Assembly: GCA_017938155.1 (NCBI GenBank) | Contig: JAGBCD010000034.1 | Location: 29,952-93,951, forward strand | Source: Paludibacteraceae bacterium | GTDB lineage: Bacteria; Bacteroidota; Bacteroidia; Bacteroidales; Paludibacteraceae | Direction of reading: 5' to 3' | Length of the DNA stretch: 64,000 nucleotides | Shown: in pieces, positions 27,360-36,385 of the stretch | How positions within the stretch are numbered: position 1 is the first letter of the stretch | Layout of the letters: every line of letters starts with the position of its first letter | Made by a program: the position numbers and the translations under genes | The notes under the pieces: generated by a model | Databases searched by the model: none | What the model was told of the DNA's origin: nothing | What the model saw: only the letters and a program-made list of their open reading frames with translations

Positions 27360-27453
27360 ATGCGAACGACATGCGAACGACATGCGAACGAGATGCGAAC
27401 GAGATGCGAACGACATTGACTCGGAAATGTCTCGGAAATGTCTCGGAAAAGTG
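27360..27453. repeat. 11-bp tandem arrays between tdh and kbl
   Basis: Five units of ATGCGAACGAC (fourth and fifth positions vary C/G; gcg at 27362, 27373, 27384, 27395, 27406) are followed by three units of TCGGAAATGTC (27421, 27432, 27443). Both have an exact 11-base period, as in the MITE arrays, although the sequence differs. Confidence 0.85.
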
Positions 27454-27522
27454 TAGATATTGTTTTAGTAATGCAATGTAGTGTAAGATAGTAATAAGCC
27501 GACGAATTGCGGTATTAACAAA

Positions 27523-27553
27523 AAAAAAGCGCATTGCTAGAATGCGCTTTTTT
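27523..27553 (-). terminator. Intrinsic terminator of kbl
   Basis: A 13-bp perfect stem with a 5-base loop is flanked by A-run and T-run; 30 bases after the kbl stop. Confidence 0.88.
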
Positions 27554-27583
27554 AAGTATGATCTATGAGTTATGAGTAACAAG

Positions 27584-28774
27584 TTATTTGAGAACCTTAA
27601 GGGCTTTGCCCACTTTGATAAAGGCATCAATACCGCGATCAAGTTGCTCAGTTGTATGTGCAGCAGAGAGTTGGACGCGGATACGCGCTTGACCTTTGGG
27701 AACAACAGGATAATAAAAACCTGTCACATAAATGCCTTCTTCTTGTAATGCCGCTGCAAACTCTTGACTTAGACGCGCATCGTACAACATCACCGCACAA
27801 ATGGCTGACTCGGTTGGTTTGATATCGAAACCTGCAGCTTTCATCTTGGTAATGAAATAGTCAGTATTCGCGTGCAAGCGGTCTTGCAGTTCATTGCTGC
27901 GAGTGAGTATCTCAAAGGTCTTCAATCCTGCCGCTGCAATCAACGGAGGAATTGAATTGGAGAAGAGGTATGGACGACTACGTTGGCGAAGAAGGTCAAT
28001 AATTTCCTTCTTACCGGTGGTAAAACCACCTACTGAACCGCCGAAGGCCTTACCCAACGTACCTGTGATAATCTCAATCTTGCCGCGCAAGTCGTAACGC
28101 TCTGTCACACCATGGCCAGTCTTACCTACCACACCTGCGGAATGGCTTTCGTCCACCATCACGAGGGCATCGTATTTCTGCGCGAGTTCGTAAATCTTGT
28201 CCAGCGGACAAACATTACCATCCATGGAGAACACACCATCGGTAGCAATGATGCGGAAACGTTGTGCCTGCGCTTTTTTGAGTTGCTCCTCAAGGTCAGC
28301 CATATCCCCGTTCGCATACCGATAGCGTACAGCCTTACAAAGGCGTACACCATCAATAATCGAAGCATGGTTCAAAGCATCGGATATGATTGCATCTTCC
28401 TCTGTCAAGAGCGGTTCAAACAAACCTCCATTAGCATCAAAGCAAGCAGCATAGAGGATGGTATCCTCAGTACCAAAGAAATCTGAGATAGCTTGCTCCA
28501 GTTGTTTGTGAGTATCTTGCGTACCACAAATAAAACGTACCGATGCCATGCCATAGCCACGAGTATCCATTCTTTCTTTAGCAGCTTGAATAAGCTCTGG
28601 GTTGTCAGCAAGACCAAGGTAGTTATTCGCGCAAAAGTTAATCACGTCCTTTCCGCCTTCCACTTGAATGGCAGAGGATTGAGGGGTGATAATCACGCGC
28701 TCATTTTTATACAATCCTGCCTCCTTGATGTCAGACAGGATTGTTTGTAAATGTTTCTGAAAATCAGCGTACAT
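27584..28774 (-). CDS. kbl: Glycine C-acetyltransferase (2-amino-3-ketobutyrate CoA ligase)
   Basis: PLP enzyme of the alpha-oxoamine synthase family converting 2-amino-3-ketobutyrate plus CoA to glycine and acetyl-CoA. 396 aa is typical. The PLP lysine lies in IITGTLGKAFGGSVGG (about residues 235-250). VDESHSAGVVGKTGHG and NNYLGLADNPELI are family hallmarks. KBL rather than AONS is favoured because tdh is the next gene on the strand. The two together give the threonine-to-glycine route; glycine in turn connects to the serine genes in this window. Confidence 0.93.
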   Translation of the reverse strand: MYADFQKHLQTILSDIKEAGLYKNERVIITPQSSAIQVEGGKDVINFCANNYLGLADNPELIQAAKERMDTRGYGMASVRFICGTQDTHKQLEQAISDFFGTEDTILYAACFDANGGLFEPLLTEEDAIISDALNHASIIDGVRLCKAVRYRYANGDMADLEEQLKKAQAQRFRIIATDGVFSMDGNVCPLDKIYELAQKYDALVMVDESHSAGVVGKTGHGVTERYDLRGKIEIITGTLGKAFGGSVGGFTTGKKEIIDLLRQRSRPYLFSNSIPPLIAAAGLKTFEILTRSNELQDRLHANTDYFITKMKAAGFDIKPTESAICAVMLYDARLSQEFAAALQEEGIYVTGFYYPVVPKGQARIRVQLSAAHTTEQLDRGIDAFIKVGKALKVLK

Positions 28775-28799
28775 ATTCTTTGTTCGTTTTACTCACGTT

Positions 28800-28979
28800 A
28801 ATGGCTCGCGCTGCGAGCGTTGTTTGCTCCACGCTTTCTGTCGCTTTGCGACGTTATGTGCGTTGCATTATTTGCTTCGAATTGTTTAGTTAACTTTATA
28901 ACGCGACTCTATCGCATGTAACATAATAACATCGAAAACATCCAACGCAGCTATGCTGCCATCAACGCGACGTTGTCGC
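28800..28979. repeat. Triloop hairpin array between kbl and gdhA
   Basis: GCTCGCgctGCGAGC, GTCGCtttGCGAC, GCAGCtatGCTGC and GCGACgttGTCGC are spaced along 180 bases. No promoter for kbl was recognised here. Confidence 0.7.
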
Positions 28980-30323
28980 TTAAATGATTCCTTGTTCGAG
29001 CATAGCTTGTGCAACCTTCATGAAGCCAGCGATATTCGCACCTTTCACATAGTCAATATGTCCATCGGCTTGTCTTCCGAAGCGTACACATTGCTCGTGA
29101 ATAGATTCCATGATGTGATGTAATCTATCATCCACCTCTTTTGCAGTCCAACTCAAGTGTTCGCAGTTTTGAGTCATTTCCAAACCAGAGGTAGCAACAC
29201 CACCAGCATTAACAGCTTTGCCAGGAGCAAATAATACGCCATTGTTTTGGAAATAGTGGATAGCTCCTGGCTGGCATCCCATGTTACTTACTTCACAGCA
29301 GCACCAGCATCCATTATTCTTAAGTTCTATAGCATCATCTTCGCTCAATTCGTTTTGGAATGCACATGGCAATGCGATATCACAAGGTATAGCCCAAGCT
29401 TTCTTACCAGCAGTAAATAGCGCTTGTCCAGGGAACTTATCAGCCATATCTTGCACCTTATTGCGGTTAGAAGAGCGCATAACAAGCATATAGTCAATCA
29501 TTTCTTTTGTTATTCCTGCAGGAATTTCGCAAACGCCGTCAGGACCAGAAATAGCCACTACTTTCGCACCTAATTCAGTTGCTTTTTGTGCAGCACCCCA
29601 AGCTACATTTCCAAAACCAGAAATTGCTACTGTTTTACCTTCGATTGATTTGCCAGCTTCTTTGAGAAGATGTTCTGTAAAATACAATGCACCATATCCT
29701 GTAGCCTCTGGACGGAGAATAGAACCACCCCATGTCATACCTTTGCCTGTTAGTACGCCAGTATGGTATTGACGAGCCAGTTTTTGGTACATACCGTTGA
29801 GGAAACCTATCTCACGACCACCTACACCTACGTCACCAGCAGGAACGTCGGTATCTACACCTATATTGTGCCAGAGCTCAAGCATAAACGCTTGGCAGAA
29901 ACGCATAATCTCAGCATCTGATTTACCCACTGGATCAAAGTCAGAACCACCCTTTGCGCCACCCATTGGCAGAGTAGTCAACGCATTTTTGAATGTTTGC
30001 TCAAATCCCAAGAACTTGAGCATAGAAGGATTGACAGCTTTATGGAAACGTAATCCACCTTTGTAAGGACCTATAGCTGAGTTAAACTGTACTCGATATC
30101 CTAAATTGGTTTGTACTTCACCTTGATCATCCACCCATGTAACACGGAATGTGAAGATACGATCAGGTTCTACCATACGTTCTACAATCTTCGCTTTTTC
30201 AAATTCAGGATGTTGATTATAAACTTCCTCGATTGATTCCAAGACTTCTTGAACAGCTTGCAAATATTCAGCTTCTCCTGGATGCTTCGCAGCTAAATGC
30301 TGCATAATAGTTTCGACTTTCAT
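28980..30323 (-). CDS. gdhA: Glutamate dehydrogenase, NADP type
   Basis: Hexameric dehydrogenase interconverting 2-oxoglutarate plus ammonia and glutamate; the 447-aa small-subunit class is usually NADPH-dependent and assimilatory. Seen: GPYKGGLRFHKAVN with substrate lysine, LPMGGAKGGSDFDP with the catalytic lysine, GFLNGMYQKL, and the Rossmann motif AISGFGNVAWGAAQ. Cofactor preference is inferred from class only. It is preceded by a perfect promoter that lies partly inside the end of the sensor kinase gene. Confidence 0.94.
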   Translation of the reverse strand: MKVETIMQHLAAKHPGEAEYLQAVQEVLESIEEVYNQHPEFEKAKIVERMVEPDRIFTFRVTWVDDQGEVQTNLGYRVQFNSAIGPYKGGLRFHKAVNPSMLKFLGFEQTFKNALTTLPMGGAKGGSDFDPVGKSDAEIMRFCQAFMLELWHNIGVDTDVPAGDVGVGGREIGFLNGMYQKLARQYHTGVLTGKGMTWGGSILRPEATGYGALYFTEHLLKEAGKSIEGKTVAISGFGNVAWGAAQKATELGAKVVAISGPDGVCEIPAGITKEMIDYMLVMRSSNRNKVQDMADKFPGQALFTAGKKAWAIPCDIALPCAFQNELSEDDAIELKNNGCWCCCEVSNMGCQPGAIHYFQNNGVLFAPGKAVNAGGVATSGLEMTQNCEHLSWTAKEVDDRLHHIMESIHEQCVRFGRQADGHIDYVKGANIAGFMKVAQAMLEQGII

Positions 30324-30373
30324 CGCTTAAAGAATTTTATGGATTATTACTATAAGGTTACATTTATACCATG

Positions 30374-30405
30374 CAAAATTACTCTTTTTTTCTGAGATAC
30401 ACAAA
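30374..30405 (-). promoter_or_regulatory. Promoter of gdhA
   Basis: TTTG (30405-30402), 20 bases, TAATTTTG (30381-30374). The boxes overlap the last codons of the upstream kinase gene. Confidence 0.7.
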
Positions 30406-32469
30406 GAATGTTGTTCCTTTTTCTGATGTTTGAAAACATATTTTTCCAAAACTTGCTTCTACGATATTCTTTGATATAGCCAATCCTAATCCAGAACCAG
30501 TGGATTTGGTTGTAAAATTAGGCATAAAAACTTTGTGCTGATATTCCAAAGGTATTCCTGGCCCATTATCTGAGAAAGATATTTCCAAATAATCTAATGC
30601 ATCCATTGGCATATCCTGCATGTTTTCATCTTCCATAAGGGCTTGAATATTATTCGCGTTTCGTATCATAACGATAATATCTCCCCCTTCCTTATCTTCC
30701 AATGCTTGAATAGCATTCTTGATAATATTCGTAAACACCTGTTGAATCTGTTCTCTATCCGCATATGCAATAATTCCACTATCTGGTCCAATATAGCGTA
30801 CAGAAACATTCTTCTCATTTGATTGAAAGAGCGAAATGACGGAACTTAGTTTTTCGGCAATATCTACCCTACTGAGTTTTACATCTGGCATTTTGATAAA
30901 CGTAGAGAAAGAAGTTGCTATTCGACTTAAGTTTTCGATTTGTTCTATCAACATATTGGTAGCACGATTGAAATAGGCATTGTACCTTTCTTTATCCATT
31001 GTATCACCCGATTCATTTTTCATACGTTGCAATTGTTGTATAGTCAGTTTCATCGGCGTGAGTGGATTGTTGATTTCATGTGCAATCTGCCTTGCTAATG
31101 TTTTCCAGGCTTCTTCACGCTCCGAACGCGCAATCATTTTTGTAGAGCGTTCCAATTCGTCCACCATTTCATTGTACCGATATACCAAATCACCTATTTC
31201 GTCATTGAACCAATACGTAATATGGTTATCTCTTTTTCCCAATTGGAAATTCTTCATTTTGTCGCTCAAGACACTCAATGGAGAAATTATTCCATGTGAA
31301 ATGAGATACGAAATAATGAAACCAATAATCAATACCACCAAATATGGAGGTAAAAGCCGTGCGAGATAGTCGTCAACTTCTCGCGCCATTTCTCTTTCAG
31401 ATATAAACAAGGGCACCGCAATAAATCCGATATGTATTCCATGACCATTATAAAGCGGTTTGTACGACACCAAATAGCGTAACTCTCCCACTTGTTCATA
31501 AGTCGTCAATGAGTGTTGTCTTGAGAAAAAAACAACAGACGAAATATATTTACTCAATAATTCTCTATCAAACAATTGCGGTGTGCTACTACCAACTAAG
31601 AATCCTTTTTTGTTGTACACTTGTATATCAACATTATACAACTCAGCCATACTATGCAAGTCTATATTTAATGAGGCTGTATTGTTAGGATTGAAAGAAT
31701 AGTCCCAATAAAACATCCCTTTCAATGCTTGTTGTATGTATTCGGTCTTATCCTCCAACAATGTTTTTTGACTTCCCTCGTAACGAGTACGAACATAATG
31801 AACCGACACCGTGAAGATATAAACGAAACTAAAGGTCATAAGAATCATTAGGAGGTATTGGAATTTCAAGCGAAGCTTCATATTTCGAAATCCATGATTA
31901 CGAATGATTCCAATCAGTCCATAGATGCCCAATACCACAAAAAGTGTTAAGATAATCACAAAATAAGCATGCACCTTTACGCGGGCTTGCCTCCACCAAC
32001 GAACTTGTTCATTTTGCTCAATGACAGGTTTGAAAGAGAAACTATCCTTCCATGTCGCATCTCTCACGGTTCGCCATTTGTAAGGAATGACCACCAGAAT
32101 ATCCAGTCCATCACAACGAGTCCATTTGCATACCGCTTGAGCATTGACAAAATCATGAGCATACCACTGATCGTATTCATGGGTACGCATGTTGCGTAGT
32201 ATCAATCTATGGTCAGACCAAAAGACCATATCATGTCCAGCAAAAATATAGTAAATGAAATTTTCATGCACTTGGGCAGTGTACCAAATAGAGTCCATTT
32301 GTTGATTTCGAACATGATTGATCAACTGTCCCAATTCTTGTTCTGCCGACTTGATTTGCGCTTGGATTTGACGTTCCTCTAAAGGATTTTCAAAATCCTT
32401 TTCCTCCAAGCCACATGATGTAAAAACGAAAAACAGAAGAAATAGAATATGATAGAAGTGTTTATTCAT
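30379..32469 (-). CDS. Membrane sensor histidine kinase (NtrY-like), orphan
   Basis: 696 aa. The N-terminus MNKHFYHILFLLFFVFTSC has a lipobox-like end with Cys19, unusual for a kinase. An extracytoplasmic region of about 140 residues, a helix near 165-190, a second near 205-225, another sensor loop and a third helix near 375-395 follow. HAMP lies about 395-445. HisKA has QIAHEINNPLTPMKL with the phospho-His near 475. HATPase shows NIIKNAIQAL, DNGPGIP and GSGLGLAIS. The domain order resembles NtrY. No response regulator gene is adjacent. It is divergent from the His-rich permease gene, with facing promoters in an 84-base gap. Confidence 0.9.
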   Translation of the reverse strand: MNKHFYHILFLLFFVFTSCGLEEKDFENPLEERQIQAQIKSAEQELGQLINHVRNQQMDSIWYTAQVHENFIYYIFAGHDMVFWSDHRLILRNMRTHEYDQWYAHDFVNAQAVCKWTRCDGLDILVVIPYKWRTVRDATWKDSFSFKPVIEQNEQVRWWRQARVKVHAYFVIILTLFVVLGIYGLIGIIRNHGFRNMKLRLKFQYLLMILMTFSFVYIFTVSVHYVRTRYEGSQKTLLEDKTEYIQQALKGMFYWDYSFNPNNTASLNIDLHSMAELYNVDIQVYNKKGFLVGSSTPQLFDRELLSKYISSVVFFSRQHSLTTYEQVGELRYLVSYKPLYNGHGIHIGFIAVPLFISEREMAREVDDYLARLLPPYLVVLIIGFIISYLISHGIISPLSVLSDKMKNFQLGKRDNHITYWFNDEIGDLVYRYNEMVDELERSTKMIARSEREEAWKTLARQIAHEINNPLTPMKLTIQQLQRMKNESGDTMDKERYNAYFNRATNMLIEQIENLSRIATSFSTFIKMPDVKLSRVDIAEKLSSVISLFQSNEKNVSVRYIGPDSGIIAYADREQIQQVFTNIIKNAIQALEDKEGGDIIVMIRNANNIQALMEDENMQDMPMDALDYLEISFSDNGPGIPLEYQHKVFMPNFTTKSTGSGLGLAISKNIVEASFGKICFQTSEKGTTFFVYLRKKE

Positions 32470-32497
32470 GTAGATATAAATATTTTTCTCTTTTTCG

Positions 32498-32529
32498 TTT
32501 GCAAAAATAATACAAAAAACTTACCTTTG
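32498..32529 (+). promoter_or_regulatory. Promoter of the His-rich membrane protein / trmN6
   Basis: TTTG (32498-32501), 20 bases, TACCTTTG (32522-32529), perfect. An overlapping minus-strand TATTTTTG (32509-32502) with CTTG 20 bases upstream could drive the divergent kinase gene. Confidence 0.7.
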
Positions 32530-32553
32530 CAAGCAATTTAGAAAAATTAACAC

Positions 32554-33309
32554 ATGGTAACAACATTTCCTATCCTTACAGCCTTTGTTCTTGGGTTGCT
32601 AACAATATTAGACCCTTGTACATTATTTACCAGCATAACAGCCATAAGTTATATAGACAAAGAGATTGCCAACAAAAGTAAAGTCATCAAAAATGGTATT
32701 TTGTTCGTTCTTGGAAAATTGGTAACATACGTTTTGCTTTCCATACCTTTTATAGCAGGAGCACAAACGGACAAGATACAACATATTTTGGAATATTATG
32801 GTGAACCTATATTGGCCATCTTTATGCTCATTTGCGGCATATTACTTCTATATGCCGGTCATCATCACCATACACACGACCATGGCATCAGCAAATGGTT
32901 ACAAGATATTGATGGAAAAAACAGCAGTTTTTGGTCATTTATGCTTGGCATCTTTTTTGCCATTGCATTTTGCCCTCATCGTCTGATTTATTTCATTACT
33001 ATGATTGATATCACCATGTCACTTCCTTTGTCATGGAGTTGGCTACTCCCTATTCTTTTTGGATTGGGTACGGGTCTTCCTATTATGTTGATAGCATGGA
33101 TAATCAGTTATAGCGCCCTTAGCATTGCAACGCTAACCAATCGCTTACACGTATTTGAGAAATGGTTTCGATACATTTGTGCCATTTTATTTTTCTCATT
33201 AGGTATATATATGGGTATCCATTACATGCACCATGACCATGAAAATGGTACATGCTCGCATGATTCTCATTGTCAACACGAGCTTCATATTGACCATTCC
33301 CATGACTAA
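32554..33309 (+). CDS. CcdA/DsbD-superfamily membrane protein (ArsG-like) with His-rich loops
   Basis: A 251-aa protein of six or seven hydrophobic helices. It has the paired cysteines of the CcdA/DsbD superfamily: Cys22 in LDPCTLF in helix 1 and Cys140 in AFCPHRL in helix 4, so thiol-redox electron transfer across the membrane is possible. The relatives annotated as ArsG-type permeases are close. Two histidine-rich stretches, HHHHTHDH (103-110) in a loop and a C-terminal tail rich in His and Asp, suggest binding of a divalent metal such as zinc, nickel or copper. Substrate and direction are not known. Its stop overlaps the trmN6 start by 8 bases. Confidence 0.7.
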   Translation: MVTTFPILTAFVLGLLTILDPCTLFTSITAISYIDKEIANKSKVIKNGILFVLGKLVTYVLLSIPFIAGAQTDKIQHILEYYGEPILAIFMLICGILLLYAGHHHHTHDHGISKWLQDIDGKNSSFWSFMLGIFFAIAFCPHRLIYFITMIDITMSLPLSWSWLLPILFGLGTGLPIMLIAWIISYSALSIATLTNRLHVFEKWFRYICAILFFSLGIYMGIHYMHHDHENGTCSHDSHCQHELHIDHSHD

Positions 33310-34030
33310 AAGTCAGTCCTTTCGTTTTAAGCAGTTTGAAGTATGGCACGACTTGTGTGCCATGAAAGTAGGAACAGATGGCGTTTTACTGGGTGCTTGG
33401 TGCCCATTCACATCCCACTCCCCTCATCGCATATTGGATATCGGCACAGGAAGTGGACTTATAGCTCTCATGTTGGCACAACGTCTTTCGCAGGACAACA
33501 TGTATATGATTGATGCCATTGACATCGATCCAAATGCAATCACTCAAGCAAAGAAAAACTTCAATTCAAGCCCTTGGAATGAACATCTTCATGCGCATCA
33601 ATGTGCACTTCAAGACTGGCATCCTAATAGTGATTTGTACGATTTGATTGTGAGTAACCCACCCTTCTTTGTCAATAGTCTAAAAACACCCGATGCTGCT
33701 CGTACAATGGCCAGGCACACAGATAGTATATCTTTTGAAGAGTTGATATACCATTCAAGTCAATTGCTGGCAGATAAAGGAATATTTGCTCTCATTTTGC
33801 CTTACGAGCATAAGCAAACCATCCTCTCGTTAGCCCAGACACATCATTTGTATCTCCACAGCATGACGGACGTACACACACGTGACGGAGTAGCAGCCAA
33901 GCGGATATTACTGGCATTTGAGAAAAACGTTTCACCTTCCATAATTCGGAAAGATAGACTTGTATTAAGTTATGATGGAAATACCCGTAGTCCTGAATAT
34001 GCCAACCTATGTAAGGAATTCTATTTATAA
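33302..34030 (+). CDS. trmN6: tRNA1(Val) (adenine37-N6)-methyltransferase
   Basis: SAM-dependent methyltransferase of the YfiC/TrmN6 type, 242 aa. The start at 33302 is preferred because homology begins at FRFKQFEVWHDLCAMKVGTDGVLLGAW. The SAM motif is ILDIGTGSGLIALMLAQR. The NPPF catalytic motif of N6-adenine methyltransferases is in DLIVSNPPFFVNS. Family role: methylation of A37 in tRNA-Val. The overlap with the preceding gene implies translational coupling. A shared bidirectional terminator separates it from rny. Confidence 0.9.
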   Translation: MTKSQSFRFKQFEVWHDLCAMKVGTDGVLLGAWCPFTSHSPHRILDIGTGSGLIALMLAQRLSQDNMYMIDAIDIDPNAITQAKKNFNSSPWNEHLHAHQCALQDWHPNSDLYDLIVSNPPFFVNSLKTPDAARTMARHTDSISFEELIYHSSQLLADKGIFALILPYEHKQTILSLAQTHHLYLHSMTDVHTRDGVAAKRILLAFEKNVSPSIIRKDRLVLSYDGNTRSPEYANLCKEFYL

Positions 34031-34031
34031 A

Positions 34032-34070
34032 AAAAGTTGCTTTCTCTCGGCAAAGATGAAAGCAACTTTT
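34032..34070. terminator. Bidirectional terminator between trmN6 and rny
   Basis: A 13-bp perfect stem (34032-34044 with 34058-34070) with A-run and T-run on either side serves both convergent genes. Confidence 0.88.
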
Positions 34071-34090
34071 CTATTCAATATATCCTTTTG

Positions 34091-35620
34091 TTACTTAGCG
34101 TAACTTACGGCTCTTGTTTCTCTGATAACCGTTATTTTGATTTGACCAGGATAGGTCATCTCGTCTTGAATACGTTTTGCCAAGTCAAAGCTCAACAACT
34201 CGGTATCTTTGTCAGTAATCTTATCTGCTCCAACAATAACGCGCAACTCACGTCCTGCTTGCAGTGCATATGTTTTGATTACTCCAGGGAAACTCATTGC
34301 AATATTCTCAAGGTCATTCAAACGTTTAACGTATGTCTCCACGATCTCACGTCTCGCGCCAGGTCTTGCACCTGATATAGCATCACATGCTTGCACAATA
34401 GGCGCAATCAAGGTTTCCATTTCCATTTCGTCATGGTGTGCACCAACAGCATTGCAAATATCAGGTTTCTCACCATATTTCTCACAAATTTTCATACCCA
34501 ACTCTGCATGTGGTAGGTCGGTATCTTCCTCTGCTACTTTTCCTATATCATGCAATAGTCCAGCTCTTCTTGCCTTCTTTGGATTCAATCCCAAATCGCT
34601 TGCCATAGCCGCACAAAGGTTGGCTGTTTCACGTGCGTGTTGCAAGAGGTTTTGACCATAACTGGAGCGATATTTCATTTTACCAATCAAGCGTATCAAT
34701 TCTGGATGCAAGCCATGGATACCCATATCAATGGTGGTGCGTTTACCTGTTTCTATCATCTCCTCCTCTACTTGTTTAGTAACTTTCGCTACTACTTCCT
34801 CAATACGTGCTGGGTGGATACGTCCATCCTGAACCAACTGATGCAAACTTAAGCGAGCGATTTCCCTTCTCACAGGGTCAAAAGCTGACAATGTAATAGC
34901 TTCGGGTGTATCATCCACTACTATTTCCACACCTGTAGAAGCTTCTAAAGCACGGATATTACGACCTTCGCGTCCAATAATACGTCCCTTTACCTCATCG
35001 TTGTCAATATGGAAGACACTAACTGCATTTTCAACAGTCGTTTCGCTTGCAACACGTTGAATGGTTTGTATCACAATCTTTTTTGCTTCTTTGTTGGCAG
35101 ATAGACGTGCTTCTTCCATAATGTCATTGACATAAGACATTGCATTGGTTTTAGCTTCGTCCTTGAGTGACTCTACCAATTGTTTTTTAGCTTCCTCCGC
35201 AGACATTCCACTCAATTGTTCCAATTGCTGTTGCGCAAGTTTATTCATTTTTTCAATATCTTGCGCTTTGAAGTCTAAAGCTTTTTGTTGTTGTTCAATC
35301 TGCTGAGTACGTTGTTGTATCTCATTTTGTGCACGTTGAATATCTCCTTGTCTTTGGTTGAGTTGTTGTTCACGTTGTTGCAAGCGTTGCTCTTGTTGCA
35401 ATTTCTTTTGCTCGTCTTGACGCACGCGATTGTCGTGTTCTAACTTGAGTGCTATATACTTTTCTTTCGCTTCTACAATTTTATTCTTTTTTATAATCTC
35501 AGCTTCTTCAGCGGCTTTTTTCAAAGCACTATTGGCTGAATGTTTGTAGTAAAAGGCGGTTCCTCCCGCTCCCAGTAGCAAGGTGATGATGCTTGCTACT
35601 AAAATCATTAATATAGTCAT
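34091..35620 (-). CDS. rny: Ribonuclease Y
   Basis: Membrane-anchored endoribonuclease that starts mRNA decay. 509 aa. N-terminal helix ([21 protein letters not shown]), then a long Gln/Glu/Arg-rich coiled coil to about residue 190. KH domain: [21 protein letters not shown] domain: [12 protein letters not shown] with the metal-binding His-Asp pair. It is the last gene of the long minus-strand run from ribF, 27 bases after zapA. Confidence 0.95.
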   Translation of the reverse strand: MTILMILVASIITLLLGAGGTAFYYKHSANSALKKAAEEAEIIKKNKIVEAKEKYIALKLEHDNRVRQDEQKKLQQEQRLQQREQQLNQRQGDIQRAQNEIQQRTQQIEQQQKALDFKAQDIEKMNKLAQQQLEQLSGMSAEEAKKQLVESLKDEAKTNAMSYVNDIMEEARLSANKEAKKIVIQTIQRVASETTVENAVSVFHIDNDEVKGRIIGREGRNIRALEASTGVEIVVDDTPEAITLSAFDPVRREIARLSLHQLVQDGRIHPARIEEVVAKVTKQVEEEMIETGKRTTIDMGIHGLHPELIRLIGKMKYRSSYGQNLLQHARETANLCAAMASDLGLNPKKARRAGLLHDIGKVAEEDTDLPHAELGMKICEKYGEKPDICNAVGAHHDEMEMETLIAPIVQACDAISGARPGARREIVETYVKRLNDLENIAMSFPGVIKTYALQAGRELRVIVGADKITDKDTELLSFDLAKRIQDEMTYPGQIKITVIRETRAVSYAK

Positions 35621-35647
35621 ACCTTTTAATTGATCTGTTTAATGTTA

Positions 35648-35959
35648 TTATTTGATTTGATTAATATCTTCCAATGTTTCATTGATTTGTTGGTTTAGGT
35701 CTTGTATGCGTTTTTGCAAAGGTTCCAAAGCTTTGTTGAAGGCATCTTTTTGTAGTCCTACCATCGTCTCCAAGGCTACATATACCCACAAATCTTCAGC
35801 AGAAGCATTTGGAATACGCTTGAGATAAAACTTGTATCGTTCATTTAGAGCATTAGTCGCTGTACGATAATAGTGTTCATCTTCGCGTTGAACTTCAAGA
35901 ACGACTCTATGAGCATCTAATTGCAATGTAATACGTTGTTTGTCTGATACTCCTGACAT
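35648..35959 (-). CDS. zapA: Cell division protein ZapA
   Basis: 103 aa with the ZapA pattern: an N-terminal beta part (RITLQLDAHRVVLEV), ALNERYKFYLKR, and a C-terminal coiled coil ending in LQKRIQDLNQQINETLEDI. It cross-links FtsZ filaments at mid-cell. It follows a small coiled-coil gene after 142 bases and precedes rny by 27 bases; the same neighbours occur in many Bacteroidetes. Confidence 0.88.
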   Translation of the reverse strand: MSGVSDKQRITLQLDAHRVVLEVQREDEHYYRTATNALNERYKFYLKRIPNASAEDLWVYVALETMVGLQKDAFNKALEPLQKRIQDLNQQINETLEDINQIK

Positions 35960-36101
35960 ATTGTCTAAAATCGTATTTATTAGTATTTATTCATCCCAAG
36001 CCATGAAGATAGAGCATAGCTAATATTGATGAGTAAATATTTTTTGCGATAAGATTAAGCGATTTGCACACTTGCTGTTGATATTCAGGGCGAAACGAGT
36101 A
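35960..36101 (-). ncRNA. Possible structured RNA between coiled-coil gene and zapA
   Basis: In an otherwise tight operon this 142-base gap holds a stem of 10 pairs in 11 (35987-35997 with 36030-36040) enclosing a smaller TTCAT/ATGAA hairpin (35992-35996 with 36005-36009). A 6S-type RNA is worth testing because 6S genes sit beside zapA in gammaproteobacteria, but no diagnostic 6S sequence was recognised. It may simply be a leader of zapA. Confidence 0.25.
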
Positions 36102-36383
36102 TTAATCTTCTTTTAGCGATGCGATTGCACGATCAACTTGCACTATCATCCTTGTAAGTTTTTCTTTTGCTTTGAGTCGTTGCTCTGCACTACCCGTCAT
36201 AGCATGCGCCGTTTGCATGCAAATCATCTTGTTTCGTAATTCATTAATTTCACCATGTGAGCGAATAATTTCCTCACGTTGTTCATCGTTGGACTTCTTG
36301 AGGTTACGATTTTCTTCTGCTAAATCGCGCATGCGACGTAGCAGAAGTTGTACCGTATTTTCCAAAGTCTCTATTGTTTCCAT
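36102..36383 (-). CDS. Small coiled-coil protein, likely division-associated
   Basis: 93 aa from the ATG at 36383 (METIETLENTVQLLLRRMRDL); two codons more if 36389 is used. Heptad-like Leu/Glu/Arg pattern over residues 5-55 predicts a coiled coil of the ZapB-like kind, then a short basic tail and VQVDRAIASLKED. No catalytic motif. Its position immediately before zapA suggests a partner in Z-ring organisation; this is inference. It starts 2 bases after the DUF3078 gene stop. Confidence 0.7.
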   Translation of the reverse strand: METIETLENTVQLLLRRMRDLAEENRNLKKSNDEQREEIIRSHGEINELRNKMICMQTAHAMTGSAEQRLKAKEKLTRMIVQVDRAIASLKED

Positions 36384-36385
36384 TA

